From positions 4,650,001-4,714,000 of the forward strand of contig OX442319.1 in assembly GCA_949358305.1 (NCBI GenBank): a stretch of 64,000 nucleotides of DNA, in the 5' to 3' direction. Source of the stretch: Strigamia acuminata (Eukaryota; Arthropoda; Chilopoda; Geophilomorpha; Linotaeniidae). Shown here piece after piece: positions 45,501 to 56,857 of this stretch. A model generated the notes under the pieces. That model was not told the origin of the DNA. It was given only the letters and a program-made list of their open reading frames with translations, and made no database searches. Within the stretch, counting starts at the first letter, position 1. Each line of letters begins with the position of its first letter. A program made the translations under genes and the position numbers.

Positions 45501-46122
45501 TACAGAATTTACAGAGAATTTACAGAATTTACAGAGAATTATTAGAATTTACAGCGAATTTATAGAAGTTACAGAGAATTTTGAGAATTTACACTCGTTT
45601 TGTATTGATTTTAGGCTTTCCTCTTCGGCATATTGTGCCAGACGGCCTGAAAATGGAACTGAATGCCGAAATGCGTGGATTAGTTGAGGCCAAAGATGTT
45701 GACAGGAAGAGACGTCGTCGGCAAACAGCGAGATGTCCGTACGGTTGGGCTCTCATGACCGAACGTTGCCTTTTCTTCAACATCAGCCACGCTACTCACG
45801 AAGAAGCAGCGAAATTATGCAGCAACGTGCGCGGTGAATTAGCTCCGGATTGGGATTCCCAATTGCACGGTCTCATAGCCAAAGCCATCTTCACTCACGG
45901 AGACCCACAACGACGTCCGTTTTGGCACATCGGCCTTCCAAACAAGTATATTCATTAATCATCCGCTTTAATTTTCCTCTATTAATTAATCGTTTCAACA
46001 GTTGCGTTTCTGCCGAATGCAAGAACGGATGCTTCGTGTTGGACGCCTTCACAGGACGAGCAATTAACTCTGTCCACAATTGCCCGCGAAAAGCGCCGTT
46101 TGTGTGCAGTGTAAAAAATTGA
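42508..46122 (+). CDS. Type II membrane protein with 3 sushi and 3 C-type lectin domains
   Basis: Ten exons: 42508-42590, 42663-42757, 42831-43025, 43084-43287, 43351-43527, 43596-43763, 43823-44005, 44062-44451, 45615-45945, 46002-46122; 648 codons. A short cytosolic N-terminus rich in charged residues precedes one transmembrane span (about 28-56, CCYCVSIAILLSVGIPFAF). Sushi/CCP domains with four cysteines each follow at about 60-124, 125-192 and 193-251, then lectin-like domains at about 252-368, 369-498 and 538-648. A polybasic RKRRRR at 529-534, just before CTLD3, looks like a furin-type site. The usual EPN or QPD sugar-binding triads are not seen. Most introns are phase 1, as in exon-shuffled extracellular genes. 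A cell-surface recognition receptor is likely; the ligand is unknown. Confidence 0.88.
44455..45600. repeat. 20-bp minisatellite filling lectin-gene intron 8
   Basis: More than fifty units of AATTTATAGAATTTACAGAG, with 10-bp half-unit variants, take up nearly all of the intron 44452-45614. All other introns of the gene are about 60-75 bp. Confidence 0.97.
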
Positions 46123-46233
46123 ATGCATTTTATTTATGTTGATTTGATTTCGGTATTAAAAGGCTTTGTTTTCCTCTATAGTTTCTTTTATTGACTACTT
46201 AACTACAGTAAATTGCACATTTCCCATTGATTT
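46123..46233. terminator. Convergent 3' ends of lectin and kelch genes
   Basis: Only 111 bp separate two stop codons facing each other. ATTAAA near 46155 (plus) and TTTTATT near 46187, which reads AATAAAA on minus, are candidate polyadenylation signals. Confidence 0.5.
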
Positions 46234-48021
46234 TTACAACCTAGTCTCTTCCATGTCAAACACGTCCTCGTTTTGGTTCCCGCTGCTCACACTCCACACA
46301 CTTTCGATCGAAAAAAAGCTCTTGACGCCTCGCAACCCGCTCCGATTACTGATCGGAAAAGCGCAACGCACCAACCCGTTGGGAAACGAAACCTGCCTGA
46401 TCCGTTCAACGACGCCGTCCACGGGCGAATACATCAAAACAGCGCCGGACGAATTAAAAATGTAGAGTTTTTCCTGCCACGCAAAAGCGCTCGTGATCAA
46501 CGACGTCGTCTTTAAGCTCGATCCGATGCTCCAGCAATCCTGCTCGCAATCGTACACTTGCACGTTCCCCACATTCGATTTAATGAGTTCCCCGATGCTC
46601 CAAAACCCGCCGCACGCGTACATTTTCTCCCCGACAAACACCAGAGCGCAATTGGAGCGCGGGTACGCCAACGAGGCCGCCACCGTCCACTGGTTGCTCT
46701 CCGTCGTGTAATACTCCGCAGTGGTCAACGTCTCGCAATTACTCCGACCCCCGACCGCGTACAACCGTCCGGCGAACGACACACACGCCACGCCGCGCCG
46801 CGCAGTGGCCATGCTCATCACGACCGACCACGAATCGTCGTCCACCGAATATTTCTCCACATCCGACAATTCGGACACCTCGTTGTATCCACCGACCGCG
46901 TAAATGTTTCCTTCGTGGACGGCCAACCCCATCTGCGCCCGCGCTATGGTCATGTAATTCAACGAGTAGACGTCGTCCGTGACCGCGTCGTAGCACACGA
47001 AGGTCGTAAGGAAGGGATTGGACGTCGTGTGGCCTCGTCCTCCGGCGCAGTATATGCGGTCGCAGTGTACGACCGTTCCCGAGTGTCGCACGTCGAACGG
47101 AGAGAGTCGCGACGTCTTTCCGACGGCTTCCCCGTTCAACTGCGACAGCTGCACGACCGTTTGTTTCTTCTCGTTCTCCACGAACGCGAGAATCGACGGC
47201 GGTTTGCGCGAAACGTTGGTCAAACTCGCCGAGAAAGTGTTGCTGATCTTCGGGGTGGTTGGTCGGGTTTGGCGGGACTCGAGCACGTCGCGCAGGAGTT
47301 CCCTGAGTGCGGGCATGTGTTGCAGGAGCCGTTCGTCGTGGTTTAGGCGTTGTAGGTAGTGTTTGGAGGCGACGTCCGAGCGTAAAACGTACAAAAGTTC
47401 GGTCATTTCTTGCTGTTTGTCGGGCTGGCCCAAACGGATCCATTCGATGATCGTCTCGAGCAATTGTTCGCCGTTTGCGAGCAAAAGTGGATCTTGCAGG
47501 AGTTTCTGCAGACGGCCTCTGGAGAGCGTGAGAAATGTCTTTTTATTGCGTAAACGGGGGTAGTTTTCCACGCAGTAACGGGTGACGGCAGAGCGGAGGT
47601 CGCTGTCGGAGAAGAGGTCGGCGATGTTCCATATTTCGACGAAATTGGCCGGGTTTAGCGACGACTCGAGGTGGGAAATGCATCGCTTGTACAGGAGGTT
47701 CATCTCGAGAGATCGGGCGGTCGTCATGACGTTTTGGACGTTGGTGTCGGTCAGTTGGAGCGGGTTGTTGTAGATGAAGTCGAACACTTGCGTTAGGGAG
47801 TCCGGTTGGAAGGAATCCATGTAGATTTGGTCGATTTCGGACTCGGCGTCGGCTTCGCCATCGGTTTTGTGGAGGAATATTTGCTGGAAGTACGGACTGG
47901 ATGCGATCAAGGCGGCTTTTTGTAGTTTGAATTCTTTGCCGCGGCAGATTATTATCGTGTCGTAGAAGTCTTTGCGGTTTAGTTCGTGCATTTCGGTGGG
48001 AACGGGTCGTTCAGTAGCCAT
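46234..48021 (-). CDS. BTB-BACK-kelch protein, intronless, 595 aa
   Basis: An uninterrupted frame starts MATERPVPTEMHELN. BTB about residues 10-115 (FYDTIIICRGKEFKL, ALIASSPYFQQIF), BACK about 120-225 (NFVEIWNIADLF), then a short linker and kelch repeats about 300-560 with GG signatures (IYCAGGRGHTT, IYAVGGYNEV, LYAVGGRSNCE, MYACGGFWSIG). Domain order and length are standard for the KLHL family of Cullin-3 adaptors. It is the third BTB-kelch gene in the window; its linker is short compared with the one at 31064-33250. GC content is higher than the surroundings. It ends convergently with the lectin gene. Confidence 0.93.
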   Translation of the reverse strand: MATERPVPTEMHELNRKDFYDTIIICRGKEFKLQKAALIASSPYFQQIFLHKTDGEADAESEIDQIYMDSFQPDSLTQVFDFIYNNPLQLTDTNVQNVMTTARSLEMNLLYKRCISHLESSLNPANFVEIWNIADLFSDSDLRSAVTRYCVENYPRLRNKKTFLTLSRGRLQKLLQDPLLLANGEQLLETIIEWIRLGQPDKQQEMTELLYVLRSDVASKHYLQRLNHDERLLQHMPALRELLRDVLESRQTRPTTPKISNTFSASLTNVSRKPPSILAFVENEKKQTVVQLSQLNGEAVGKTSRLSPFDVRHSGTVVHCDRIYCAGGRGHTTSNPFLTTFVCYDAVTDDVYSLNYMTIARAQMGLAVHEGNIYAVGGYNEVSELSDVEKYSVDDDSWSVVMSMATARRGVACVSFAGRLYAVGGRSNCETLTTAEYYTTESNQWTVAASLAYPRSNCALVFVGEKMYACGGFWSIGELIKSNVGNVQVYDCEQDCWSIGSSLKTTSLITSAFAWQEKLYIFNSSGAVLMYSPVDGVVERIRQVSFPNGLVRCAFPISNRSGLRGVKSFFSIESVWSVSSGNQNEDVFDMEETRL

Positions 48022-48619
48022 GGTTGAGTGAGTGTGGAGTGATTGCGAAAAAATGTGATTGTTTGAATAGATCGGGTGGTAAAGGTCAGTGATAAAGTAA
48101 TCTCGATCGGAGAAATTTGTTATCGGGTTTTGATAAATTCAATTATTGGATTTGTTGCAGTAAATTTATCAGTTTTGGTTTACTTTTAGAGTTTGTTTCG
48201 TTTGAGTTTAATATAGCAGCCCTGGAGAAAGGTATTTGATCAGTCGGCACTCGCCACATGCACTGATTCGAATAAAAATGTTTTTTTTTGGTAGGGCGCG
48301 AGCTGATTTTTGGTGGGGTGCAACAGTGTTAAATCACTTCGTCGACCAAACTTTTTTTTCCCCAAAATTTATTTTTTTAAATTTATTTTTAAATTTTTGC
48401 CAATTCCAATTCCAACTTACTGCTTGTAGTTGGTTGCAAAACATCGCAAACTAGCAAAAGCTACAAAATCCTCACAAAAAACTCACAAAAATCTCGAAAT
48501 CTTCAAAAACCATCCAAAATTCTTCTAAAACCAGCCTAAACGTCCAAAACTCCCAAAAATAGAGGTTTGTAGCTGTTATAATTACATGTATATAAAATTA
48601 TATGTAGAGTTATACAGTA
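48022..48619. other. Upstream flank of kelch gene and satellite border
   Basis: The 5' flank of the minus-strand kelch gene. A run of diverged CTCACAAAAATCTC-type units (48465-48560) leads into the satellite. No other feature recognised. Confidence 0.4.
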
Positions 48620-51600
48620 TAAAATTTTATGTAAAGTTGTAGAAAATTTTATGTAAATTTATATAAAATTTTATGTAAAGTTGTAGAAAATTTTATGTAA
48701 ATTTATATAAAATTTTATGTAAAGTTGTAGAAAATTTTATGTAAATTTATATAAAATTTTATGTAAAGTTGTAGAAAATTTTATGTAAATTTATATAAAA
48801 TTTTATGTAAAGTTGTAGAAAATTTTATGTAAATTTATATAAAATTTTATGTAAAGTTGTAGAAAATTTTATGTAAATTTATATAAAATTTTATGTAAAG
48901 TTGTAGAAAATTTTATGTAAATTTATATAAAATTTTATGTAAAGTTGTAGAAAATTTTATGTAAATTTATATAAAATTTTATGTAAAGTTGTAGAAAATT
49001 TTATGTAAATTTATATAAAATTTTATGTAAAGTTGTAGAAAATTTTATGTAAATTTATATAAAATTTTATGTAAAGTTGTAGAAAATTTTATGTAAATTT
49101 ATATAAAATTTTATGTAAAGTTGTAGAAAATTTTATGTAAATTTATATAAAATTTTATGTAAAGTTGTAGAAAATTTTATGTAAATTTATATAAAATTTT
49201 ATGTAAAGTTGTAGAAAATTTTATGTAAATTTATATAAAATTTTATGTAAAGTTGTAGAAAATTTTATGTAAATTTATATAAAATTTTATGTAAAGTTGT
49301 AGAAAATTTTATGTAAATTTATATAAAATTTTATGTAAAGTTGTAGAAAATTTTATGTAAATTTATATAAAATTTTATGTAAAGTTGTAGAAAATTTTAT
49401 GTAAATTTATATAAAATTTTATGTAAAGTTGTAGAAAATTTTATGTAAATTTATATAAAATTTTATGTAAAGTTGTAGAAAATTTTATGTAAATTTATAT
49501 AAAATTTTATGTAAAGTTGTAGAAAATTTTATGTAAATTTATATAAAATTTTATGTAAAGTTGTAGAAAATTTTATGTAAATTTATATAAAATTTTATGT
49601 AAAGTTGTAGAAAATTTTATGTAAATTTATATAAAATTTTATGTAAAGTTGTAGAAAATTTTATGTAAATTTATATAAAATTTTATGTAAAGTTGTAGAA
49701 AATTTTATGTAAATTTATATAAAATTTTATGTAAAGTTGTAGAAAATTTTATGTAAATTTATATAAAATTTTATGTAAAGTTGTAGAAAATTTTATGTAA
49801 ATTTATATAAAATTTTATGTAAAGTTGTAGAAAATTTTATGTAAATTTATATAAAATTTTATGTAAAGTTGTAGAAAATTTTATGTAAATTTATATAAAA
49901 TTTTATGTAAAGTTGTAGAAAATTTTATGTAAATTTATATAAAATTTTATGTAAAGTTGTAGAAAATTTTATGTAAATTTATATAAAATTTTATGTAAAG
50001 TTGTAGAAAATTTTATGTAAATTTATATAAAATTTTATGTAAAGTTGTAGAAAATTTTATGTAAATTTATATAAAATTTTATGTAAAGTTGTAGAAAATT
50101 TTATGTAAATTTATATAAAATTTTATGTAAAGTTGTAGAAAATTTTATGTAAATTTATATAAAATTTTATGTAAAGTTGTAGAAAATTTTATGTAAATTT
50201 ATATAAAATTTTATGTAAAGTTGTAGAAAATTTTATGTAAATTTATATAAAATTTTATGTAAAGTTGTAGAAAATTTTATGTAAATTTATATAAAATTTT
50301 ATGTAAAGTTGTAGAAAATTTTATGTAAATTTATATAAAATTTTATGTAAAGTTGTAGAAAATTTTATGTAAATTTATATAAAATTTTATGTAAAGTTGT
50401 AGAAAATTTTATGTAAATTTATATAAAATTTTATGTAAAGTTGTAGAAAATTTTATGTAAATTTATATAAAATTTTATGTAAAGTTGTAGAAAATTTTAT
50501 GTAAATTTATATAAAATTTTATGTAAAGTTGTAGAAAATTTTATGTAAATTTATATAAAATTTTATGTAAAGTTGTAGAAAATTTTATGTAAATTTATAT
50601 AAAATTTTATGTAAAGTTGTAGAAAATTTTATGTAAATTTATATAAAATTTTATGTAAAGTTGTAGAAAATTTTATGTAAATTTATATAAAATTTTATGT
50701 AAAGTTGTAGAAAATTTTATGTAAATTTATATAAAATTTTATGTAAAGTTGTAGAAAATTTTATGTAAATTTATATAAAATTTTATGTAAAGTTGTAGAA
50801 AATTTTATGTAAATTTATATAAAATTTTATGTAAAGTTGTAGAAAATTTTATGTAAATTTATATAAAATTTTATGTAAAGTTGTAGAAAATTTTATGTAA
50901 ATTTATATAAAATTTTATGTAAAGTTGTAGAAAATTTTATGTAAATTTATATAAAATTTTATGTAAAGTTGTAGAAAATTTTATGTAAATTTATATAAAA
51001 TTTTATGTAAAGTTGTAGAAAATTTTATGTAAATTTATATAAAATTTTATGTAAAGTTGTAGAAAATTTTATGTAAATTTATATAAAATTTTATGTAAAG
51101 TTGTAGAAAATTTTATGTAAATTTATATAAAATTTTATGTAAAGTTGTAGAAAATTTTATGTAAATTTATATAAAATTTTATGTAAAGTTGTAGAAAATT
51201 TTATGTAAATTTATATAAAATTTTATGTAAAGTTGTAGAAAATTTTATGTAAATTTATATAAAATTTTATGTAAAGTTGTAGAAAATTTTATGTAAATTT
51301 ATATAAAATTTTATGTAAAGTTGTAGAAAATTTTATGTAAATTTATATAAAATTTTATGTAAAGTTGTAGAAAATTTTATGTAAATTTATATAAAATTTT
51401 ATGTAAAGTTGTAGAAAATTTTATGTAAATTTATATAAAATTTTATGTAAAGTTGTAGAAAATTTTATGTAAATTTATATAAAATTTTATGTAAAGTTGT
51501 AGAAAATTTTATGTAAATTTATATAAAATTTTATGTAAAGTTGTAGAAAATTTTATGTAAATTTATATAAAATTTTATGTAAAGTTGTAGAAAATTTTAT

Positions 51601-51775
51601 GTAAATTTATATAAAATTTTATGTAAAGTTGTAGAAAATTTTATGTAAATTTATATAAAATTTTATGTAAAGTTGTAGAAAATTTTATGTAAATTTATAT
51701 AAAATTTTATGTAAAGTTGTAGAAAATTTTATGTAAATTTATATAAAATTTTATGTAAATTTATATAAAATTTTA
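48620..51775. repeat. 44-bp homogeneous satellite (dimer of 22-bp units)
   Basis: About 70 tandem copies of a 44-bp unit made of two related 22-mers, which share AAAATTTTATGTAAA and differ at three positions (GTTGTAG versus TTTATAT tails). Copies are virtually identical over 3.1 kb. Only the borders show variants: the left edge has ATGTAGAGTTATACAG, and the right edge has two successive units of the second type and a GCAAAATTAT end. Confidence 0.98.
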
Positions 51776-52690
51776 TGCAAAATTATAAAAAAATTAATTT
51801 TTTTCTCTTAAGTACATATGGTAGTTCATTTTTGAAAAATTTAATGCACTGATGATGAAGTGGGGCGCGAAAGATTGCCTTTATTAAAAATTGGTGGCAA
51901 TGCGAAAATGTTTGAGAACCCCTACGCTAAATATTTATTCACCGAATAGACCAAGTCAAATGCTTCAATGTAGCGTCAATTTGAAAAAAATTAAGATAAA
52001 ACAGTGTCAGATATTTTTGTTGAGCCACCCTGGGGAATAGAGTATTCGATCACAACCAAGTGAAGAAAAAAGTATTCATCAAGCAAAGCAAACAAAACTT
52101 TTGAATTTAAAATTAATGACAATACCACTCTCCCTCTATCACTAATCTCAGAAGTGTTCATCCAATACCGAGCTGAGAAGCGATTTCCATGTTTATAAAA
52201 TTGAAAAAACCTGCCTAATTTAAAGAGTCAACAAATAGACTCAAATCCAGAGTGTAAATCAAGTTTTTAAAAACTGAAAACCTCAAGAAGTGATTGTAGC
52301 GACAAGTAGATGTGCTCAGAGCACCACGGAATTGTGTGTAATAAAAATAATTCAATGTAGTCTATCTTCAGTGATATTTTTTTTTATAAATATCACTGTT
52401 GTTTTGACAATACACATTTTGCCACTATTAATAAGTGTCTTGGCATGTTTAAAAGAAATATTTCAAAAGAAAAATGTCGGTAGTTTCTAAACCTCTGGTT
52501 TAAAAGTATAATTTTCAATTTATACACGTTTTAAATGAATTAAGTGTTTACAAAATTTATTTCAAAATGTAAAGAATAATCAATAAAAATAAACAACTTT
52601 CAAAACTTGAAAACAAATGATGAGCAAGATTAATTTTTTGCACAGTTGTAAAAAGCTGTGATTGGAAGTGGATTACTCCAGTTCCCCCAT
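51776..52690. other. AT-rich intergenic sequence
   Basis: No gene, element end or repeat recognised with confidence. Confidence 0.35.
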
Positions 52691-52734
52691 TCTAACTGAT
52701 CCCCCCTGGACACTGGTAGAAAATGTATATTTTG

Positions 52735-53215
52735 TCACATGAAAATGCATGTTTTTGCCCGTAAAAACAATTTTTTGCCCGTAAAAACAATTTTTTGCCC
52801 GTAAAAACAATTTTTTGCCCGTAAAAACAATTTTTTGCCCCTAAAAACAATTTTACCTTTGAAAATGACTCATAAAAATGGAATATTCTTCTAGACATGC
52901 ACCGTTTCAGCAATAAATGCATTTTTTTCATATGAAATAAATTTATTACTCATAAAAATGCATTTTTTCACATGAAATAAATTTATTTCTCATAAAAATG
53001 CATTACTTTTGCTTGAAAAGGCATTGTTTTGATTTAAAGATGCATTTTTGCGCAATAAAAAGCATTTTTTTTTTCACTCAAACACCCAAAAATGCATTTT
53101 TTCACTTAAAATGCCTAGAAGTAAATTTATTTTGCATAAAAATGCGTTGGTTTTTTTTGCTTGTAAATGCATTTTTCACCTAAAAGTACATTTCAGCAAT
53201 AAAATATTGTAAAGA
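52735..53215. repeat. 20-bp minisatellite and AAAATGCATTTT repeats
   Basis: CCCGTAAAAACAATTTTTTG repeats about five times at 52758-52855. Further right, a looser array of AAAAATGCATTTTTTCA with AAATAAATTTATTTCTCAT units reaches about 53170. Confidence 0.85.
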
Positions 53216-53358
53216 TATAAATTCAGAATTCTCATGGGACCCCGTCCAAATGCCCAAAAATCTTTAATCCATTCTCTCTATTACTGTAATTTTTGTGCTT
53301 TAATGTCCCGTGACATTTAAATCCGGCCCTGCTGCTGTTCATATATTTTTAAACACAT

Positions 53359-55125
53359 TTACTCGGATATAATGTCGTAGGCTTCCATAAGGAAATTTTT
53401 AGGAACTAATCCAATTTTGCCCCTGATTTCTCCGACCCACCAAGAAAAATTGTCATATTCTTTGCTCGTGATGTGGACAAGCTGTCCTGATCGAAAAGAC
53501 AGTTCGTTTGGTTCGTCCGCGATACAATCCCATTTTCCTATGTACCAATCTTCTGGTTTTAGCTTCAATTCGGCAATTTGTGCATTCAGCTGAGAAATAT
53601 TTAAGTTTTTTGTTTGCGCCTCTTCTTCAAGGGTTTCATAAATTTCGTGATCGGTTTCACAAGGGTGAGACTTGGACCTTCCTCTCTCTGAATTAGGTGT
53701 TTCAACTATAAAACGTAAAAATACTTGAGAAATAATATAATATCAGAGAAGCTGGAAATGTCTGTTTCATACAAAATAATTGAATTATTAAATCATGGTG
53801 GACATTTTGAATTCATAGGGTTTACTAGATTTTTTTATTTTTTTAATAAAAATCATAAAATCTGAAAAATTAATAGACAGATGTAAACTTTTTTTTAACC
53901 TAAAAGGTCATAAAATGTTCAATTTTCACGTAAAGAGTGCCACTTTCATCTAAAAAGTTGAATTTTTACTTGGAAAATCCAATTTTTATCTCAAAATTGA
54001 ATTTTCGTCAATCTGATCACATCAATTTTAATTTTATACCAGAATATAAAAATTCAGGACATACCAGAACTCTATCAACCCTATAAATGCATCCAGCACG
54101 TTCTGATGATTATTAATCGAAATAAATTTACTTTTAGTCACCGCAACCTCAGACTCAATCGACGTAATCCATTTCAACAAATCGTGTTTCGTAGGAGCCA
54201 AAAACTAAAAAAAATAAAACACAATAACATCATCCGACACCGAACCCAGCCTTTTCCACAATTCATACTTGGTAAGATCGTTTTCCAGGACAAACAAGTT
54301 CAAATCCAAGATCTTTCTTATTGTCTTTCGACTGATTCGTCATCGAACGAACCTCGTATCCATTCAACGCCAAATTCCCGCACTGTCGTGCATCGCTTAT
54401 ATGAGCGAAAAAATACAAAACTCCATCGTTAATAACGCACCAACGTTTCTGATATTGATTGAATAGTCCTACGATATTTAAAACATAATAATAAACTAAT
54501 TTTACATCTTTCCACGTAAATATACCTCGACTTTTCTTTTCCAGATATCCCTTCATTACCGCATTTGTCATCGCAGCCGACGACGAAATGCTGTTGTTAT
54601 CAAATGCTGAAATTTAATTTTTAATTTTTTAAATTTTTTTTGTATTAAATGTTAGAATTGTTATTATTTTTTTTACAATCGTAAGATGGTTCCTCGTTGT
54701 CGACACCTTTCAACGGATTCTCGCAAATTTCGTAACTGCTTTCGTTCGCATCTGAGAATGTATAATCTGTTGTAGAAAATCGTTTTAGTTTGTTATTTAC
54801 ATTTTATTTGATAATTTTTATGTTTTGATTACTGGTTCCTTTCATGTCTAGGTAGGGCGGTGGGCTTACTGGCTCGGGAGTTAGAGAGTCGTCGTTTTTT
54901 CGTGTCATTTGCGGTAATGTTTTGCGAAATGAGATTAATTTTTCGAGTAAAATGTCGCGAGCTGTCAGTGCGGGTTTCGACAGGTTTTCATTTTGCAGCG
55001 AGCACACGCAGAACGATTCAACATCTGCAACACAATTGAGAAATTATAACACCTGGAATCAAATCAATCATCGATGAATAAATACCGTTGATCAAACTAT
55101 CAATTGTTTCTATTAAATTTGTCAT
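53359..55125 (-). CDS. Src kinase-associated phosphoprotein (SKAP) orthologue, PH-SH3 adaptor
   Basis: Exons on minus: 55125-55086, 55024-54833, 54766-54677, 54606-54526, 54468-54269, 54204-54132, 53705-53359; 340 codons, against 359 in human SKAP1/2. A helical N-terminus (MTNLIETIDSLIND; KLISFRKTLPQ) is followed by a Tyr-containing acidic stretch (SSYEICENPLKG, EEPSYD), a PH domain about 124-224 (MKGYLEKKSRG, QKRWCVINDGVLYFF, KWITSIESEV), a phosphotyrosine-type motif HEIYETLEEE (Tyr248) matching the SKAP interdomain site, and a C-terminal SH3 about 277-335 (GKWDCIADEPNELSF, WWVGEIRGKIGLVP). In vertebrates SKAPs link Fyn and ADAP-type scaffolds to integrin and actin control; the same role here is inferred. 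Six short introns. Confidence 0.92.
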
Positions 55126-55411
55126 TTTGACGACTCCTCCTTAATGAACTCGATCATTTAAACTTTTAATGCTCCAACTCAACACCAGGGCGACTATGTG
55201 ACAAACTATTATGTTTAAGGATAATTGTCATTTTCGTCATTTATTTATTGACAGGGAAAAATTATTTTTATTAAATTTTCTTTAAACAAAAAAAAGAACA
55301 GGTTAAAGTTTAAGTTTAAAGGTTGCGCCTCATTTGCCAGCCAACACGAATATCTTTTTTCCACAGCGACACTACCGATCATCTGCCCATTACCGATCGC
55401 CAGACACGCTA

Positions 55412-55577
55412 AGCGATCACCGCCCCTTTCGCACTTATTTTTGTACCGCGCCTTGCGAGTTTGGAAACCTCACCTAATCTAACCTAATTAAATCGAATTA
55501 GGGAAGGTAGGGTTGGGTTAGGTCTACAAACTCGCAAGGCGCGGTACAAAAATGAGTGCAAGAGGGCGTTGATCGCT
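55412..55577. repeat. Foldback just upstream of the tandem gene family
   Basis: The arms 55412-55463 and 55527-55577 are inverted copies, with GTACCGCGCCTTGCGAGTTT as the core, around a loop rich in AACCTAA. GC-rich compared with its surroundings. It lies about 140 bp before the ATG at 55718. Confidence 0.85.
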
Positions 55578-55717
55578 AAAAGATGTCGGGCGTACTGGAC
55601 AATTTTAGGCGCCACCTTTTGGTCAAGAATATCACCAGAGACACTATACACGTACACAACACGTATACACTTATACGCAGTCCACTGAATCGCTCTTGTT
55701 TTTCGTAAAACAAAAAC

Positions 55718-56857
55718 ATGGCGTTGTTAACATTTCCCGTCATCTCGCTCGAACGTGCTAGTTTAGTCAAAACTGCAATCAGCTTGTGGCAATTTGACCC
55801 GAGGAATTTTGAAGCATTCCATGAATCTTGGGATATAACTAATTTACGGGCACATTGGTCAGAAATTGAGAATACCGTTAGTGAAAAATCCGACTGTTTG
55901 GTTTTGCCTCCGTCTTTGAAACTTCGAATACGCCCAATACTCAAGTCCGTAGGACGAGAGATAATCGAATGGCTGGATTGGCGAATAAATCAAGCTCTTG
56001 GGCGCGACATTTGGATTAAATTGGTGGACTGCATTCAATTCATCTCGTGGACGACGCGTGGAAAAGTGGACGAGACGGAAACAGCCCGAGTGCTTTTAAA
56101 ACTGGATACATTTTTCACATTGCATCAAAGATACAGAATCGCTTGTATGTTTTGTGTCCAAGATGTTGTCGAAGCATTGTGGCCGCAGTTTCACGATGCA
56201 ACTGCAGAGTTCAAGTTGTATGCAAAAAAATATCCAACGTTGCGAAAGATGTTGAGTTATTGGACCGATGCCATGACGCATGTCGACGGAAGAAATAAGG
56301 TTAAGATGTTTAACTTCTTCGTGACAACCGGTAATGTGAGTGGGCTGAAATACCTGTGGTCGACGTTAACGCAAGACGAAAAGAACACATACGATAATTT
56401 GTTATTGCCTAGAGAACGTACGAAACGAATCAATTTCTTTTTTGTTTCGCAATTGAACGAGCGCCAACTGCAAGTTTATTTCAATTCTCATGTGTGTGTG
56501 TATTTCGGTTTGCGAGTGCTCCTACGTGATTGGGTGTATGTGGATTTGTTTATAGTGCTAACGAATCGGTTTCTTCCACTGGTAAAAATTGGCAGCCATT
56601 TTTGTGGTTTAATCTTGTTGACGGCGAAGACAATTTGTGAAAATCCACACGATGACAGATACAAGCTGTGTTTTGCCCATTTATTGGCGAATATTTCGTC
56701 TGAGCTGAAACGGGATTTTATTCGATCCGAAGCGAGACATCCCAGGTGTTGTATTTTCTTACACAACGCAAAGGATTTTGCAAGTATTAATTTGTTGTTA
56801 AAGGATGTGAGGAAGCGGCGCAGGGATTTGATATTATCACGTTTGCCTAACTTGTAA
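55718..56857 (+). CDS. Tandem family copy 1: intact, intronless, unknown function, 379 aa
   Basis: The frame starts MALLTFPVISLERASLVKTA. It is rich in Trp, Phe, Leu and Lys/Arg in patterns typical of all-alpha proteins; no signal peptide, membrane span or catalytic motif is seen. Motifs conserved with the other copies include CLVLPPS.KLRIRP, FISWTTRGKVDETETARVL, QRYRIACMFCVQDVVEALW, INFFFVSQLNERQL and DWVYVDLF. I do not recognise the family. The ATG lies 80 bp after a block shared with copies 2 and 4 (from 55638, GAGACACTATACACG), probably the promoter. It is intact while its neighbours are broken, so it may be the functional member. Confidence 0.75.
   Translation: MALLTFPVISLERASLVKTAISLWQFDPRNFEAFHESWDITNLRAHWSEIENTVSEKSDCLVLPPSLKLRIRPILKSVGREIIEWLDWRINQALGRDIWIKLVDCIQFISWTTRGKVDETETARVLLKLDTFFTLHQRYRIACMFCVQDVVEALWPQFHDATAEFKLYAKKYPTLRKMLSYWTDAMTHVDGRNKVKMFNFFVTTGNVSGLKYLWSTLTQDEKNTYDNLLLPRERTKRINFFFVSQLNERQLQVYFNSHVCVYFGLRVLLRDWVYVDLFIVLTNRFLPLVKIGSHFCGLILLTAKTICENPHDDRYKLCFAHLLANISSELKRDFIRSEARHPRCCIFLHNAKDFASINLLLKDVRKRRRDLILSRLPNL

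Noticed and set aside
48620-51775. CRISPR-like regular repetition
   Set aside because: There are no spacers. The units are contiguous, AT-only and identical, which is a tandem satellite in a eukaryotic genome.
54065-54102. A possible extra SKAP exon (NVLDAFIGLIEF) between the PH and SH3 exons
   Set aside because: It would end in phase 2 and put a stop at the start of the SH3 exon. Extending the preceding exon to a good donor (AAAA then GTAAAT, ending at 54132) gives a continuous frame.
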